Below, piece by piece: positions 18,301 to 29,100 of a stretch of DNA of 64,000 bases. The DNA is taken from the NCBI GenBank assembly GCA_013306675.1, contig JABLUY010000102.1, forward strand, positions 3,026 through 67,025. The letters run 5' to 3'. Source of the DNA: Thraustochytrium sp. TN22 (Eukaryota > Sar > Bigyra > Thraustochytrida > Thraustochytriidae). Position numbers and translations under genes: made by a program. Under the pieces are notes generated by a model that was not told the DNA's origin, searched no databases, and saw only the letters and a program-made list of their open reading frames with translations. Within the stretch, counting starts at the first letter, position 1. Each line of letters begins with the position of its first letter.

Positions 18301-18981
18301 GCTCCCGTCGCTTGCCCGGCTCGCCGCCTTGCTGCTACGTGTGCGTTGCAGTGCAGTGAACTGATTGGGATCTGGGTTCGCAACATTGGACTCGGAGTCG
18401 GACGCCGCCAGCAGATTCCCGACGGCAAGGTGCTTCCACCCTGACCACTGCCAGCAAAGTTGCGCGCAGCATCTTGCGTTGCATTGTTAGCGGCGCAACG
18501 AGCAGCGTGCGATCACCACTGCCAGTAGCGCAACGAGCTAGTTGCCTTCAATGCCTTGACATCCTCTGACTCGCTGTCAAGGATGAGTTGTCATAACATT
18601 CTCGACCCATGCGGCCTTCCGGTGCGCTTGCAGGTTTTTATTTATGATCAACTGGCTCACTCGCCAGAGGTTTTCCGAATAGATCCTTGCACGCCCTTGG
18701 CTGCTGCACTGGCAAGTATTGCCGCGCCGCGGCGGCGGAGTCCTGCGCCTGGTCAAATGCGACCAACGGCGGCATCGTGAATCATTATGTCGGCCACCGC
18801 GGCCGGGCGCGGCTGGCGAGCTGCAGAGTCCAGACCTCCCTCTGGCTGCGAATCTCGCTTGGCGGGCCTCACTCGCTCGGCGAGCCTCACTCGACGGGCC
18901 TCGCTCGACGTGCGTCGCTCGGCTCGGCTCGGCTCGGCTCGGCGCGGCGCGCTGGGTGGGCCCTGGTTGGGCAGCGCCGTC
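18301..18981. other. divergent promoter region
   Basis: It lies between the phosphatase start (18300, minus) and the RNase HII start (18982, plus). The plus-strand frame is open upstream to 18787, but its translation (Arg/Ser-rich, with a Leu-Gly-Ser-Ala repeat from a GGCTC repeat at about 18921-18942) does not look like protein. No other gene is seen. Confidence 0.5.
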
Positions 18982-19995
18982 ATGGCGCTGCGGCGGTCGG
19001 CGCGGCTGGCCGCGCCCACTCCGCTGCCAGCCGCTGCGAGCAGGACCGCCTCGACAAGCGCCAACAAAGTCAAGCCCACCGGCAACGTCGGCAGCGGCAA
19101 GTCCACGGGCGATACCAGCACCAAGCCCCCCACCAGTGTGAAAAAGGCCACGGTGCGCCAGCAGCAGGGGCCGTGCAAGACAGTGGAGAACAAGCTACGC
19201 GCGACGGGCTTCCGCGTGGTGGCTGGCGCCGACGAGGCCGGCCGCGGGCCGTTGGCCGGACCGGTCGTGGCCGCCGCCTGCGTCGTGCCGGAGCACGTGC
19301 ACTTCGAGGGCGTCGGCGACAGCAAAGTGGTCAACGAGGCGGCGCGTGAGCGCCTCTTCGACGAGATTACGCAGCACCCAGAGGTGCTCTGGGCCATTAG
19401 CGAAGCGCCGCCCTCTGAGATCGATCAAGTCAACATTCTGCAAGCCTCGCTGCGCGCCATGAGCCGCGCCGTGGCCGCCATCTCACCCGAGGTCGACTAC
19501 GTGCTCATCGACGGCCCGCACCTGCCCAAGGAGCTCCCGGCCTCCGTGCGTGGGCAGGAGGCCGTGGTCAAGGGCGACGCGAAGATCTACGCCATCGCTT
19601 GCGCCTCCATCCTCGCCAAAGTCACACGGGACCGCATCATGGTCAAGCTCGATAAGGACTACCCGCTCTACGGCTTTGCACAGCACAAGGGCTACCCGAC
19701 GGCGGCGCATCGTCTTGCCGTCGCCCAACATGGGCCCAGTGCCGTGCATCGCTACTCCTTCGCACCTGTCCGCGAGGCCGCTGAGCGCCTCAAGGCCAAG
19801 GCCGAGGCCGACACCGAGCCCGAAGATGTGGAACCGGAGCTCGCTGTCAAAGGTGGGGCGGACTTGTCCAAGCGCAAGCCACGCAAGGTGACGACGACCA
19901 AAGCCTCCGAGCCCAAGCCCAAGCGCAAGTCGAGCAAGGCTCCCAAGGCGAGCGAGGCGGTCCCAACCAAGAACAGGCGTCGCAAGGCAGAGTAG
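18982..19995 (+). CDS. ribonuclease HII, bacterial type
   Basis: A 337-residue protein. Residues ~80-265 are a complete RNase HII: AGADEAGRGPLAGPVVAAA (catalytic Asp84, Glu85), GVGDSK, IDQVNILQASLRAM, YVLIDG (Asp177) and VKGDAKIYAIACASILAKVTRDR (catalytic Asp), ending YGFAQHKGYPTAAH. It cuts RNA in RNA/DNA hybrids, removing ribonucleotides and primers. The motif wording is that of bacterial RnhB, not of the eukaryotic nuclear RNase H2A. The first ~60 residues are Arg/Ala/Ser/Thr-rich with few acidic residues, compatible with an organelle presequence. The last ~60 residues are Lys/Arg/Pro-rich, like a nucleic-acid-binding or nuclear tail. I start at 18982 (MALRRSARLAAP) because upstream residues are repeat-derived. 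An organelle role is inference; nuclear is the alternative. Confidence 0.9.
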   Translation: MALRRSARLAAPTPLPAAASRTASTSANKVKPTGNVGSGKSTGDTSTKPPTSVKKATVRQQQGPCKTVENKLRATGFRVVAGADEAGRGPLAGPVVAAACVVPEHVHFEGVGDSKVVNEAARERLFDEITQHPEVLWAISEAPPSEIDQVNILQASLRAMSRAVAAISPEVDYVLIDGPHLPKELPASVRGQEAVVKGDAKIYAIACASILAKVTRDRIMVKLDKDYPLYGFAQHKGYPTAAHRLAVAQHGPSAVHRYSFAPVREAAERLKAKAEADTEPEDVEPELAVKGGADLSKRKPRKVTTTKASEPKPKRKSSKAPKASEAVPTKNRRRKAE

Positions 19996-20154
19996 AAGCT
20001 CGAGGTTCTTGTCGGCCGTCTATGCGGCATCTCTTCCTCAGCTACGCCCGGGCCGGGGTCGAAACTCGCGAAACTTGAGGCTCTTGTCGACCTCATCATC
20101 ATCATCATCATTGTAATCGTCGTCGTCATCGTCATCGTTTTACAAAAACATGCT
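19996..20154. other. tail-to-tail spacer with (CAT)n/(CGT)n
   Basis: The 159 bp between the stop codons of RNase HII and FIP1 hold a (CATCAT)n/(CGTCGT)n trinucleotide run (about 20093-20139). Both 3' ends must lie here. Confidence 0.6.
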
Positions 20155-20823
20155 TCACTCGGTAACGCCTCTTGCCTTGTCGATTTCGTGGATGCGGAGC
20201 GCGACCTGGCGCGCAGCGTACTCCTTCCAGCTCTGCTCGTTGAAGCCAAAGTTGAAAAAGTCGTCGAGACTGGCGTTCATGCGCGTCCAGGGCTTGTCCA
20301 CCATCTGGTTGAGGTCGACCTCAAAGGGCGTGTTGCGCTTGCCGAGCTCGGCGTGAAAGTCCGTGTAGTTGTCGGCGTTGATGGTGCCTGCGCGCCCAGG
20401 CAGCCGCGGGAAGCGCTTGCGCTTGTTGCCGTGGCTAAACTTGAACTTGCCGTCCTCCTCGTCCTCCTCCTCGCCGTCGGCGGCGGCGCCCTCGCCCGTG
20501 GCGCCCTCGCCGTTGGCGCCCTCGCTGTCGGCGAGCGCCTTGGCCTTGGCCTCCTCCTCCTCCTTCTCCGCGTACGGGTTTACCGCCAACTGGCTCAGCT
20601 CCTCGGCGCCGCGCAGCACGAGCTGGATGCCGTCGTCGTCGCTGTCGGCCTCGTCCACCTCGGCCGCCGCCGCGTCGCCGTCCTCCTCGGCCTCGCCGTC
20701 CTCCTCGGCCTTGACCGCGGCATCGCCGGCGGCGGCCTCGGGGGCGGAGGCCGTCTCGCCAGCCTCGCCGTGGGCAGCGCCCGCGCCCGCGGCGGCGCCG
20801 GCGGCGTCGTCGTCCTCCGCCAT
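20155..20823 (-). CDS. FIP1: FIP1-like pre-mRNA 3'-end processing factor
   Basis: A 222-residue protein. The first ~125 residues are very acidic and Ala/Glu-rich. The C-terminal third holds the FIP1 motif: FEVDLNQMVDKPWTRMNASLDDFFNFGFNEQSWKEYAARQ, in which PW, the D-D/Y-F-N-x-G-F-N-E core and W-K-x-Y are the conserved residues. Fip1 is a subunit of the cleavage and polyadenylation specificity factor; it bridges poly(A) polymerase to the complex in the nucleus, and the acidic N-terminus is the polymerase-binding part in yeast. The protein stops soon after the motif, so it lacks the long Pro/Arg-rich tails of animal FIP1L1 and is closer to a minimal yeast-like form. It shares a 132-bp divergent promoter region with the MscS gene. 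Confidence 0.9.
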   Translation of the reverse strand: MAEDDDAAGAAAGAGAAHGEAGETASAPEAAAGDAAVKAEEDGEAEEDGDAAAAEVDEADSDDDGIQLVLRGAEELSQLAVNPYAEKEEEEAKAKALADSEGANGEGATGEGAAADGEEEDEEDGKFKFSHGNKRKRFPRLPGRAGTINADNYTDFHAELGKRNTPFEVDLNQMVDKPWTRMNASLDDFFNFGFNEQSWKEYAARQVALRIHEIDKARGVTE

Positions 20824-20955
20824 GGCGTCGGGCGCTTCGGGGTTTGCTGGCGTCGTGAACGATGGCAGGCGCGCCGCCGGGCCGGGCAGACCAGACCTTG
20901 AACAACTCGCCCGCGCGGCCGGCGCCTGCGCCCGCGCCGGCGCGCCGCGGGCGCC
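20824..20955. promoter_or_regulatory. 132-bp shared divergent promoter region
   Basis: The starts of FIP1 (minus, 20823) and the MscS gene (plus, 20956) face away from each other with only 132 bp between them, so both core promoters must overlap here. This is inferred from gene layout; no TATA box is visible in this GC-rich stretch. Confidence 0.5.
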
Positions 20956-22163
20956 ATGAGCGCGTCGGCGACGAACCTTGCAGTGCTCTGCGTGGGCCTG
21001 GGCGGGCTCGTTACCGTGTCGCCGCAGCAGAGCTTTTGCATCTCGCTCGTCACCACGCTCACCGAGGACTCGCGCGTCGGCTCGCTGCTCGCACGGTAGG
21101 TTTTATCGTCCTCCTGCGCTTCATCGCTTACTCACGGAGGCCAGGCTCCGCTCCGCCCCGCCCCGCCCCGCACAGCCAAGGCATCCGGCTGCTGGCGTTC
21201 CCGGTCAAGCTGCTCTTGTACTACCTGTGGCTCTGGGTGATCGTGGCGTCCGGCGTCTTCCCGCGGTCCGTGAGCGAGACCTTCGACGACATCATTGCGC
21301 TCTTCGCGCTCATGGTGTCGCCGTACGTCATCTACCGCGTGCTGCGCTTCGGCGAGTTCGCGGTGCTGCTCCTCGCCTCGCGCCACGTGCACGACCGCTT
21401 GCTCACCGAGTACTTGCGCAGCACGCTGCCGCTGATCGTCATCTTGGCATCCATCGCCATCGCCATCGTCAACTTTCTCGTCTACCTGCGGCGCGCGGAG
21501 GAGCTTAGCTCGGCCGTCGCCAGCCTCATCAACTCTTTCGCCGGCGTCATCGTCATCCTCGGCGTCGTCTCGCTTCTGCGCGACGTCATCGCTAGCCTCA
21601 CGCTGCTCGTCGACGCCGAGTTCCGCATCGGTGACATGGTACAGGTGCGCAACGTCACGGGCCGCGTGCTTCGCATCGGCGCCATCGACGTCGCGCTGCT
21701 GCAGGACGGCTTCAAGACGCTGCACGTGCCGAGCGCAGACTTCCTCATCTGGCCCTACATCAACCACTCCCGTGCAGACGCGCGCGAGACCATGCTGCGC
21801 ATCCCTCTGCGCGGCCCGCTCGCGAATCGCCACGTCGACTTTTACCGCGCGCTTGCGCACGACATTGAGGCCTTCCTCGCCAACGACGCCAACGTGCGCC
21901 GCTGCGCCGTCACCTTTCATGCCGCCGGCACCGACAGCGCGGCGCCCGGCGCCCACGTCCCTGCGTACCGTCTCACGAGCGCGGCAGAGAGCTTCGCGGT
22001 CTCCTTCCAGACGGTACAAGGCTCGCACCTCAGCGTGGCGCGGGCAAGGTCCAGTGTCCTGCTTGCGCTCACGGACTGGCTCCAGGCGCGCCGCCTGGAG
22101 GGCGCCACCACTGCCATCACCGTTGTCCACGACGAGCCACCGGGCCATGCTCAGGCTGTGTAA
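20956..22163 (+). CDS. MscS-type mechanosensitive channel (one intron)
   Basis: Two exons (20956-21095 and 21176-22163) encode 375 residues. Exon 1 gives MSASATNLAVLCVGLGGLV..., the intron splits an Arg codon in phase 2, and exon 2 begins QGIRLLAFPVKLLLYYLWLW. Hydrophobic segments follow at about residues 50-75, 80-105, 115-140 and the pore helix (SLINSFAGVIVILGVVSLLRDVIASLTLL). Then comes the MscS beta-domain signature: FRIGDMVQVRNVTGRVLRIGAIDVALLQDGFKTLHVPSADFLIWPYINHSR. Such channels open under membrane tension and release ions during osmotic downshock. In eukaryotes they occur in plasma membrane, ER or plastid; the membrane here is unknown. It lies tail-to-tail with the PAP2-fusion gene (116 bp). 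Confidence 0.88.
21096..21175 (+). other. 80-bp spliceosomal intron
   Basis: Donor gtaggt at 21096 and acceptor ccgcacag ending at 21175. An in-frame stop (tag) would follow at once if unspliced, and joining 21095 to 21176 restores one frame for the channel. The sequence before the acceptor is C-rich (cgccccgccccgcccc). It is the only intron I can prove in the window. Confidence 0.85.
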
Positions 22164-22279
22164 ACATTGAAATCAGTTGTACAGTGCTTTGGTTCTTTTT
22201 TCTGCGCCGTGCACGGGCCGGAGCGCCGTGAGGGCGAGCGAAAAAAGGTTGTTGTGTTATACAGTACAAGGCTGACGTG

Positions 22280-23147
22280 TCATGACGCCGCGGGATTCCA
22301 CAGTGCAAAGAGCTGGTGGCCTACCACCAGGGCGAGAAACCCCATCGCGCCCATGATGGCTAGGTAAAACACCGCGTACACGTCGAGCCCATGCGGCCGA
22401 ACATGGTACGTGTCGAGGCCAAAGACGCGCGTGGCCATCCAGCTCTTGATCATGTCCACCGGGAGCTCCGTCACATAGACGAGCACGAAGGTGCGCGCCA
22501 GAACCTCGTACCAGGGCTGCGGCACCGTCCCGAAGGCGTCTGCGTTGTGAAAGTAGAGCGGCAGCTGGCCAAAGATTGGCCCAAAGCAGATGATGAGTGT
22601 CTCGGCCATATCCTGGCTGCGGATGAGGAGCGCCGTCTCCAGGCGCGTCTTTTGCGGGAACATGCGCCAGCCCGGTAACCCAACCGCGTTGGCGATGCGC
22701 ACGCGCAGGTGCGGCGCACGAGGGTGGTGCCGGCGCAGCGCGCTCCACGCCAGCATGCCAATCTCAATCACCGCGTTGCTCAGGCACGACATTAGAAACG
22801 CCCCGAATCCGTGGATGCGCCCGATGCCAAAGCCCTGCACCAGCGCGAACCCGAGCTTTACGGTCCGGATCGCAAACACGTACGCCTGGATTTCGTCCGC
22901 CTCAAAGAGCGCAGCCACCAGCCCCTTGGTCAGCAACGCCGTGAGCCAGACCCGCGTCGTAGCGTCCACAGCCGCCACAGCCACTAGCGTCAGGTACTGG
23001 AAGATTGGCGTCGTAACCTCCAGATACTGGTACGTGTAGAACACCAGGAGCATCAGAAACAGCACAGAGGAGAACTCGATCAGCGGGATGAGCAGCAGGA
23101 ATCGATGCAGCGAGAACACGCGACCCGCCCGCACGCCAGCGCCGCCC

Positions 23148-23179
<32 letters not shown>

Positions 23180-25363
23180 CATCGTCGTCGTCGTCGCCGC
23201 CGCCGCTGCCGCCGCCCCGTGCCCGTTGCCTGCCCGCCGGAGCAAGGTCACCGTCACCAAGGCGTGCGCCCCCGCATAGGCTAGCTTTGCGCTCAGGTAA
23301 AACCCGAGGAACTCCGCCCATGTCTCTGGATCCTCGCCTACAATGCCAGTCCCCCGCTTGACCCCAAGCAGCGTCGTAGGCAGCCACACGAGCATACTGC
23401 TGGCCAGGCCGGCCAATGTTGCCCACCCGCTCACCTGGAGGTCCGAGCACCAGATGATGGAGTGCACCGCGAAGCTCTCAAAGAATGGGTACAGCGCCAG
23501 CTCAAAGGTCAAGGCAATCCACATCACCTCGTTCGAGCTGCCGCCGTATGGTAGCATGATGGCAAAGAAGATCACGCTGAGCGCGGCCGCCAGGAGCAGC
23601 GCCGGCGGCCGGATCCCCTCTAGCTGGCGCAGCTCGCGACCAAGAAAGTGGCGCAGAAGCTCACTCCACTTGAGCTTGTCCCTCTTCAGCTTCTCCTGGT
23701 AGTCGTTCTCCCAAAAGGCGCGCGGCACGATTCGCCGCCGCCGCCTGCGCCGCCGCCTGCGCCGCTTGTGCCCTTGGAAACGCCGCACCTGCCTGTGCTC
23801 CAGAAGGCTCCCACTGCTCTGCGTGCGCCGCCTGCGGTCATGCTTGGGCCCGTTCCCTGTCAGAAAACTCTGCTCCATTGCTCTGCGCGTCCGCCAGAAC
23901 CGCTCCAGCGCACGCTCGCGCGCCATTGCGTAGTACCGGTCCTTGTTCTCGTGCGTGCGCGGCGCGTGATCAAAGAGCCCAGCCTCGAGGGCCAGGCTGT
24001 TTGTGCTCTCATCGCGAGGCACCTCGACGCCACTCACCAGGCGCGACCCGGTGCACGATCTGGCAGACCCGCCGTCGTCCAGAGTTGCCTCGCTCTCGCG
24101 GCCACCGACGTCGTCCTCGCCTTCGTCCTCGTCTTCCTCGTCCTCGTCCTCTTCTGAGTCCGAGTCCAGCGTCCACCAGTTGACCACGTGCAAGGTGATT
24201 GGGGGGCGTCGCCGCGGCCGGCCCGTGGCCGCGTCAAAGTACAGATTGCACACGCTCCACGCGATCGCCGCGCCCGTCACGATGGACAGCCCGATGGTGA
24301 ACTCATGGTGCCTCGACCGCGAGAGCATGGTGCTGGCCGACCCGGCAAGGATCGCCGCAGACCACAGCGCGGCGCCCGCGCTATATACAGATGCCAATCT
24401 CCGGTAGGACGTCCAGCCGAAGACGGTGAGCACGGCGCTGAGCGCGCTGAGCGAGTTTGAAAAGCCCCCGCGGAAGCCGCGAGCGAGCGAGTATTCCTCG
24501 CCAAACCCTTCCACGGGCCCCATGCAGACCGCTGCCGCCTCAAGCGGCACGCCCATGGCCAGCGACCCACACGCCTCCTCGAGCGAGAGGCCTCCCCGCG
24601 GGCACTCCAGCGTCTGCTCGCCCACGCGCGGGTCTGGATAGCCGCACTGTGCAACGCCGGACGGCACGGCCACCCAGGTGACGTTCTCCAGACAGCGCAC
24701 GGCGCAGCGCGCGAGGAAGTCGGGGCTCAGCTTGCCCATGCCCCCCGACACGAGGAGCCCAACGGCGAAGACGGTCACGAGGCTTCCCATGAAGGCCAGC
24801 GCCAGCGCGTGCAGCGTCTCCGCGTCATGCCAGTTGCCCACGCCGACGGCGATGATCGGGATGCACGAGATGACGCCCAGCACCCAGGTCACGTCGCTGC
24901 GCAGCGGCAGTGCGATGCTCGGGTCGTTGAGCAGAAACGCGGACTCGTAGTAGAAGTCCACCCCGTACAGCACCACGGCCGCCACGAGCACCACGAGGAT
25001 GCCGGCGTAGTCGCGCTGAAACGACGGCGAGTAGAACGGGTACCGCAGACGCAGCACCTCGTGCACGGTCAGCCGCTGCGGACCGCCGTGCGGCACTCGT
25101 TCACACGCCTCTCGCCGTCGCTCCTTCTCCAGCTTTTGGTCCAGGCCGCCGTGCGACGAGCACAGCACGTACACGACGCGCGCCAGGGGCGACAGTTCGC
25201 TGGCCTCGAACGGAAAGGGCTCTGCGCTCCGCGCGCCGGCCGCGCCGTCCTCTTCGCGCTGCGCGCCGCCGCCGCCGTCGGCATGCTGCGCAGGCTGCGC
25301 AGCCGCAGTCTGGGCCGGGGCCGCGGCGCTGCCACCCTGGGCGCTCGCGGGCCCGCCCGCCAT
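22280..25363 (-). CDS. degenerate-PAP2 + polytopic membrane module fusion, protein A
   Basis: 1,027 residues from the ATG at 25363 (MAGGPASAQGG); the frame is open to 25702, but that extension is low-complexity. Module 1 (residues ~115-400) is a PAP2/lipid-phosphate-phosphatase fold: membrane helices, GKLSPDFLARCAVRCLENVTW where LPPs have K..RPDFxxRC, then RGFRGGFSNSL in place of the PSGH motif, and SRSRHHEFTIG in place of SRxxxxxHxxxD. The catalytic PSGH and last Asp are gone, so it should not be an active phosphatase. An acidic linker follows (DSDSEEDEDEEDEDEGEDD). Module 2 (after PRAFWENDY) has about eight helices and the block RRHHPRAPHLRVRIANAVGLPG, MFPQKTRLETA, FGPIFGQLPLYF, SWMATRVFGLDTYHVR. 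I do not recognise module 2. A paralogue follows at 25896. Confidence 0.8.
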
Positions 25364-25895
25364 GCGCGACGCTTGCCGGCTTGCCGCCTCGCGCTGCCCG
25401 CGTGCTCGCTCTCCAAAGTTTGCTGGCCCCGGAGGCCGCCGTCTCGGACGCGGCCTGCACGCAGAACTTGAAGGAGGCGGGCGGGAAGAGAGAACTCGAC
25501 GACGCGACGCGACTCCGGCGCAGTGGCAGGCGGCCGCCTGACACTGCCAGTGGACGCGCCGACCACGACACGGAGGTGGTAGTAGCCTAGTGACGTGAGG
25601 CCTGATGAGTGCGCAGTGCGACGAGGTGCCGGGTCCGGACCAGGTGCGAGAGAGCTTATCGAAGGGAAGAAGGTCTTTCGAGGCGAACCAGCTTGCTCGC
25701 ATCGTGTCGCTTCGTCGTGCAGATCACTTGCCATGACCGACTGCGGCTCATTGGCGTGAAAGGCGCCGCTTGCCGTGGAGGCCAGCAGCGCGCGCGGAGA
25801 CTGTGGCAGAGTACGACGCATTGTGTCGCTTCGTCGTGCAGAATACGGTCAAACAAATATAACTTAGCGGGTGCTACGTTGGCTCATTGAGCTCA
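25364..25895. other. spacer between the two fusion genes
   Basis: It holds the promoter of protein A and a partial duplication (25698-25800) of the 3' end of the neighbouring gene. No independent gene is seen. Confidence 0.6.
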
Positions 25896-25950
25896 TCAGC
25901 CGAAGATGGCATAAAAGGCGCCGCTTGCCGTAGAGACCAGGAGCGCGCGG
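25698..25950 (-). repeat. tandem duplication of a gene 3' end
   Basis: The sequence cgcatcgtgtcgcttcgtcgtgcaga at 25698 recurs (one change) at 25817, and aaaggcgccgcttgccgt at 25759 recurs at 25914. Offsets are 119 and 155 because of an insertion in the second copy. The second copy contains the last codons of the gene at 25896 (STASGAFYAIFG); the first copy still reads STASGAFHA in the same strand but belongs to no gene. Confidence 0.85.
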
Positions 25951-26097
25951 ATACCGCCATTGTCCATGGCATTATCGTCATCGTCGTCGTCGTCAGCAGC
26001 AGCAGCGGCGGTTGCAGCGATTGCACCTGAAACGTGGTCCCACAGGCCGCTGAGCGCGTCGTAGGCGACGGCGGCGAGACGGCGACGACGGTCATCG

Positions 26098-26131
<34 letters not shown>

Positions 26132-29100
26132 CATCCTCGTCCTCGATACCCATGAGCTCGTCGCCCTCCCATAGCACGAGGAGTGCGTGCGCGGTGAGAA
26201 TGCAGAGAAAGGCGCTGGCAACCATGACGCTCATGTAGCCAATCTGGTAGAGGCCGATGCGTACGCGCACGTGCAGTGTGTCGACGCCGAAGCGACGCGT
26301 GGCGATCCAGCTCCGCAAAATGTCACCGGGGATCTCAAAGAGGAGGATCATGGCGATGGTACGGAAGACGGCATCATACCAGGTGAGGCGCTCAGTGGGG
26401 AAGGCGTCGGAGATGCTCTGCAGCGAGAGCGGGAGCTGCGCGAAGAGCGCGCCAAAGGGCACGCACAGCTTCTCGGCGAGGTCCTGGTTGACATGGAGGT
26501 TGGCACTCTCGAGACGCGTCTTGTCCGGGAACATTTGGTCGCCCGGCAAACCGAACATGTCAGCGATGCGCCTGCGCAGGCGGGGGCGCTTCGGGTGGTG
26601 ACGGCGCGAGAGCGAGAAGATGATGATGACGACCTCAAAGATGACCTGGGTGATGAGTGAGGCGAAGAAAGCACCCATGCCGGTGATGGCGGCGGTGCCA
26701 AAGGCCTGAACCGCGGAGAATCCGATCTTGACGAAGCGGACCGCGAAGTTGAAGGCCTCGACCTCGTTGACCAGGCCCCCAAGCAGCTTGGTAATTGTTT
26801 TGCTGAGGAAGCCGGTGAGCCAGACGCGAAATACAATGTCCACCAGGGGCACGATGACGCCCGTGACCGCGTACTGCAGCAGCGGCTCGTTGCGGATGGA
26901 CAAGAAGCTGTAGGTATAAAAGACCCAGGCAAAGTAGAGCGCCACTGCTGCGAAGACAACAGTCGGGAAGATGCGCAGCAGCGCCTTGTGGTCCATCTGA
27001 TTTGCGTACCGACGCAGCACGTGCTGCTGTGCCTCGGGCAGCTCCTGAAAGGCCGGGGTGTCGAGCGCGGAGCGCGTGCGGTGTTGCAGCCAGAGCACCG
27101 TACCAATGCTGCAGCCAGTGTAGAGAATTTTGGCGATAATGTACATGCCGAGCAAAATGGACCAGAGGTCAGCGTCGTGGCCCTCGTATACCTGGCGGAA
27201 GAAGATGCTGGTGGGGAACCAGAAGACGCTCACGACGGTGCAGGCCACGGCGCGCGGAAGCACGCCCAGCAGCGCGTCGGCGTGCCAGAGCACGGCGCTG
27301 GACGCAAAGGTCTCGAAGAGGGAGAAGAGGTACATCTCCACGGTGATGCAGGCCCAGATGACAAAGGTGTTGCTGCTGGAGAAGGTGAAGAAGAAGAGAA
27401 AGAACATGACGACCACCACGGCACACACCACGATGTAGCCTGGGATGAGCTTGTTGATGAGCAGCACCTCGCGCAGCACGAACTTGCGCAAGATGTACGG
27501 GTTGCTGACACGCTCGGCCTTGAGTTTGTCGCGAAAGTGCGGCTCCCAGAACGCGCGCGGCCGGATCTTCTTACGCCGGAAGCCGCCCCGGATGCCGCGC
27601 CCGCGCACGAGCCGGGCTTTGAGCGTCTGGAGGCGGGACTTGCCCTCCTCGTTGTCGTTGTCCGCCGCATCCTCGTCGTTGTCGTCGTTCTGTCCGCCCG
27701 CCGCTGCGGCTGCGGCTGCGGCTGGTCCTCGTGCTGCTGCTGCTTGGGCCGCCGACTGCCCCGAGGCGCCCTCGCTTCGCGAAGCGCCGCTGCGTTCGTC
27801 GCTGTAGCTGAGACTGGCGTCGCCCCGGCTGCTGCTGCTCACGCCGCTGCGGCTGCCGCCAAAGGGGCTCTCGGGCGTCACAGGCCGTTGCACCTCGTGC
27901 ACCTGACCACGCGACTGCTCCAAGAAATCGCGAATCGGGTCTTCTCCCAGCGTGCGCATCTCCTTGTCGATGGAGATGCGCGAGTCATCCTCCTCCTCTT
28001 TGTCTCCATCTCCGTCTCCATCTCCCTCGGGCTCGGCCTTGGCGGCCCCGCGCTCGTCCTCCTCGGGCCCCTTGCGCAGGCCAATGACTGCTGCCGCGGT
28101 CTTGGTGGTGACCTCCTCCTCGTCGGAGTCATCGGTGCGTCGGGTGGTCGTCTCGATGGCGCCCGCGAGCTCGTTGCGGCCGGAGTCCGTCTCGAAGAGG
28201 TAGTCCTCGAGCTCAAACTCGCCGGAGGAGTAGCCATCCGAGTCGTCCGTCTCCGAGTCGGAAAGATCACCGCGCATGAACTGGTGCAGCATGTGCTTGG
28301 GGCGGCGGCGCGGCACGGAGCCTTCCCAAACTGGATGAAAGTACAACGGGTAGATGGTCGCAGCAATGATGACGGCGACGACCATGGAAAAGAAGGTCAC
28401 GTAGACGCTGTGCTGGCCGGACTGGTCCTGCACGGCGCCGCAGGCTGCAACAAAGACGGACGAGAGGCCTGCGATCATATACATGGTGGGGCGGTGCCTG
28501 GCGGCGCCGATGGAGACGAGCGCGAAGATGGTCCAGCCGCTGGTGAGAAAACCAACTGAGGACGAGTACATGCCGCGCAGGCCGCGCGAGACCGAGTAGG
28601 CGTCGCCAAGCGTGCCAATGCCAGCTGCGCACGCAAAACGCGGGTCCTGCGGCACGCCGTGGAAGTAGGGCGCGCATGCCTCCTCGAGCGCGGCGCCCGC
28701 ATTGGGACAGAGGTAGATGGCGCCGTCGTCGACGCGCGGGTCGGTGTGGCCGCACTGCACGATGGTCCCGTTGCCGTTGAGGTACATCCAGGTGATGTTC
28801 TCCATACAAAAGGGCGCACAGCGGGCAAGGAAGTCCGGGCCGACCTGCGCCCAGGCACTGGCGGCCGTGGTGCCGACGAGGTTAGCCATCATGATGCTGC
28901 CTGTGGTGGCCAGCAAGAAGGCGTGGAGCACCTCCCACTCGCCCCAGCGCCAGGCAATCAAGCCCAGCGCCATGATGCCGAAGAGAAGTCCCCACACCCA
29001 GGTGCGCTCCTGGCGCAGCGGAAAGGAGATGGACGTGTCGTCCAAGAAGAAGGCAGTGTCCTCGTGCCAGTCCAGGCCGTAGAGCGCGGCATTTAAGCAC

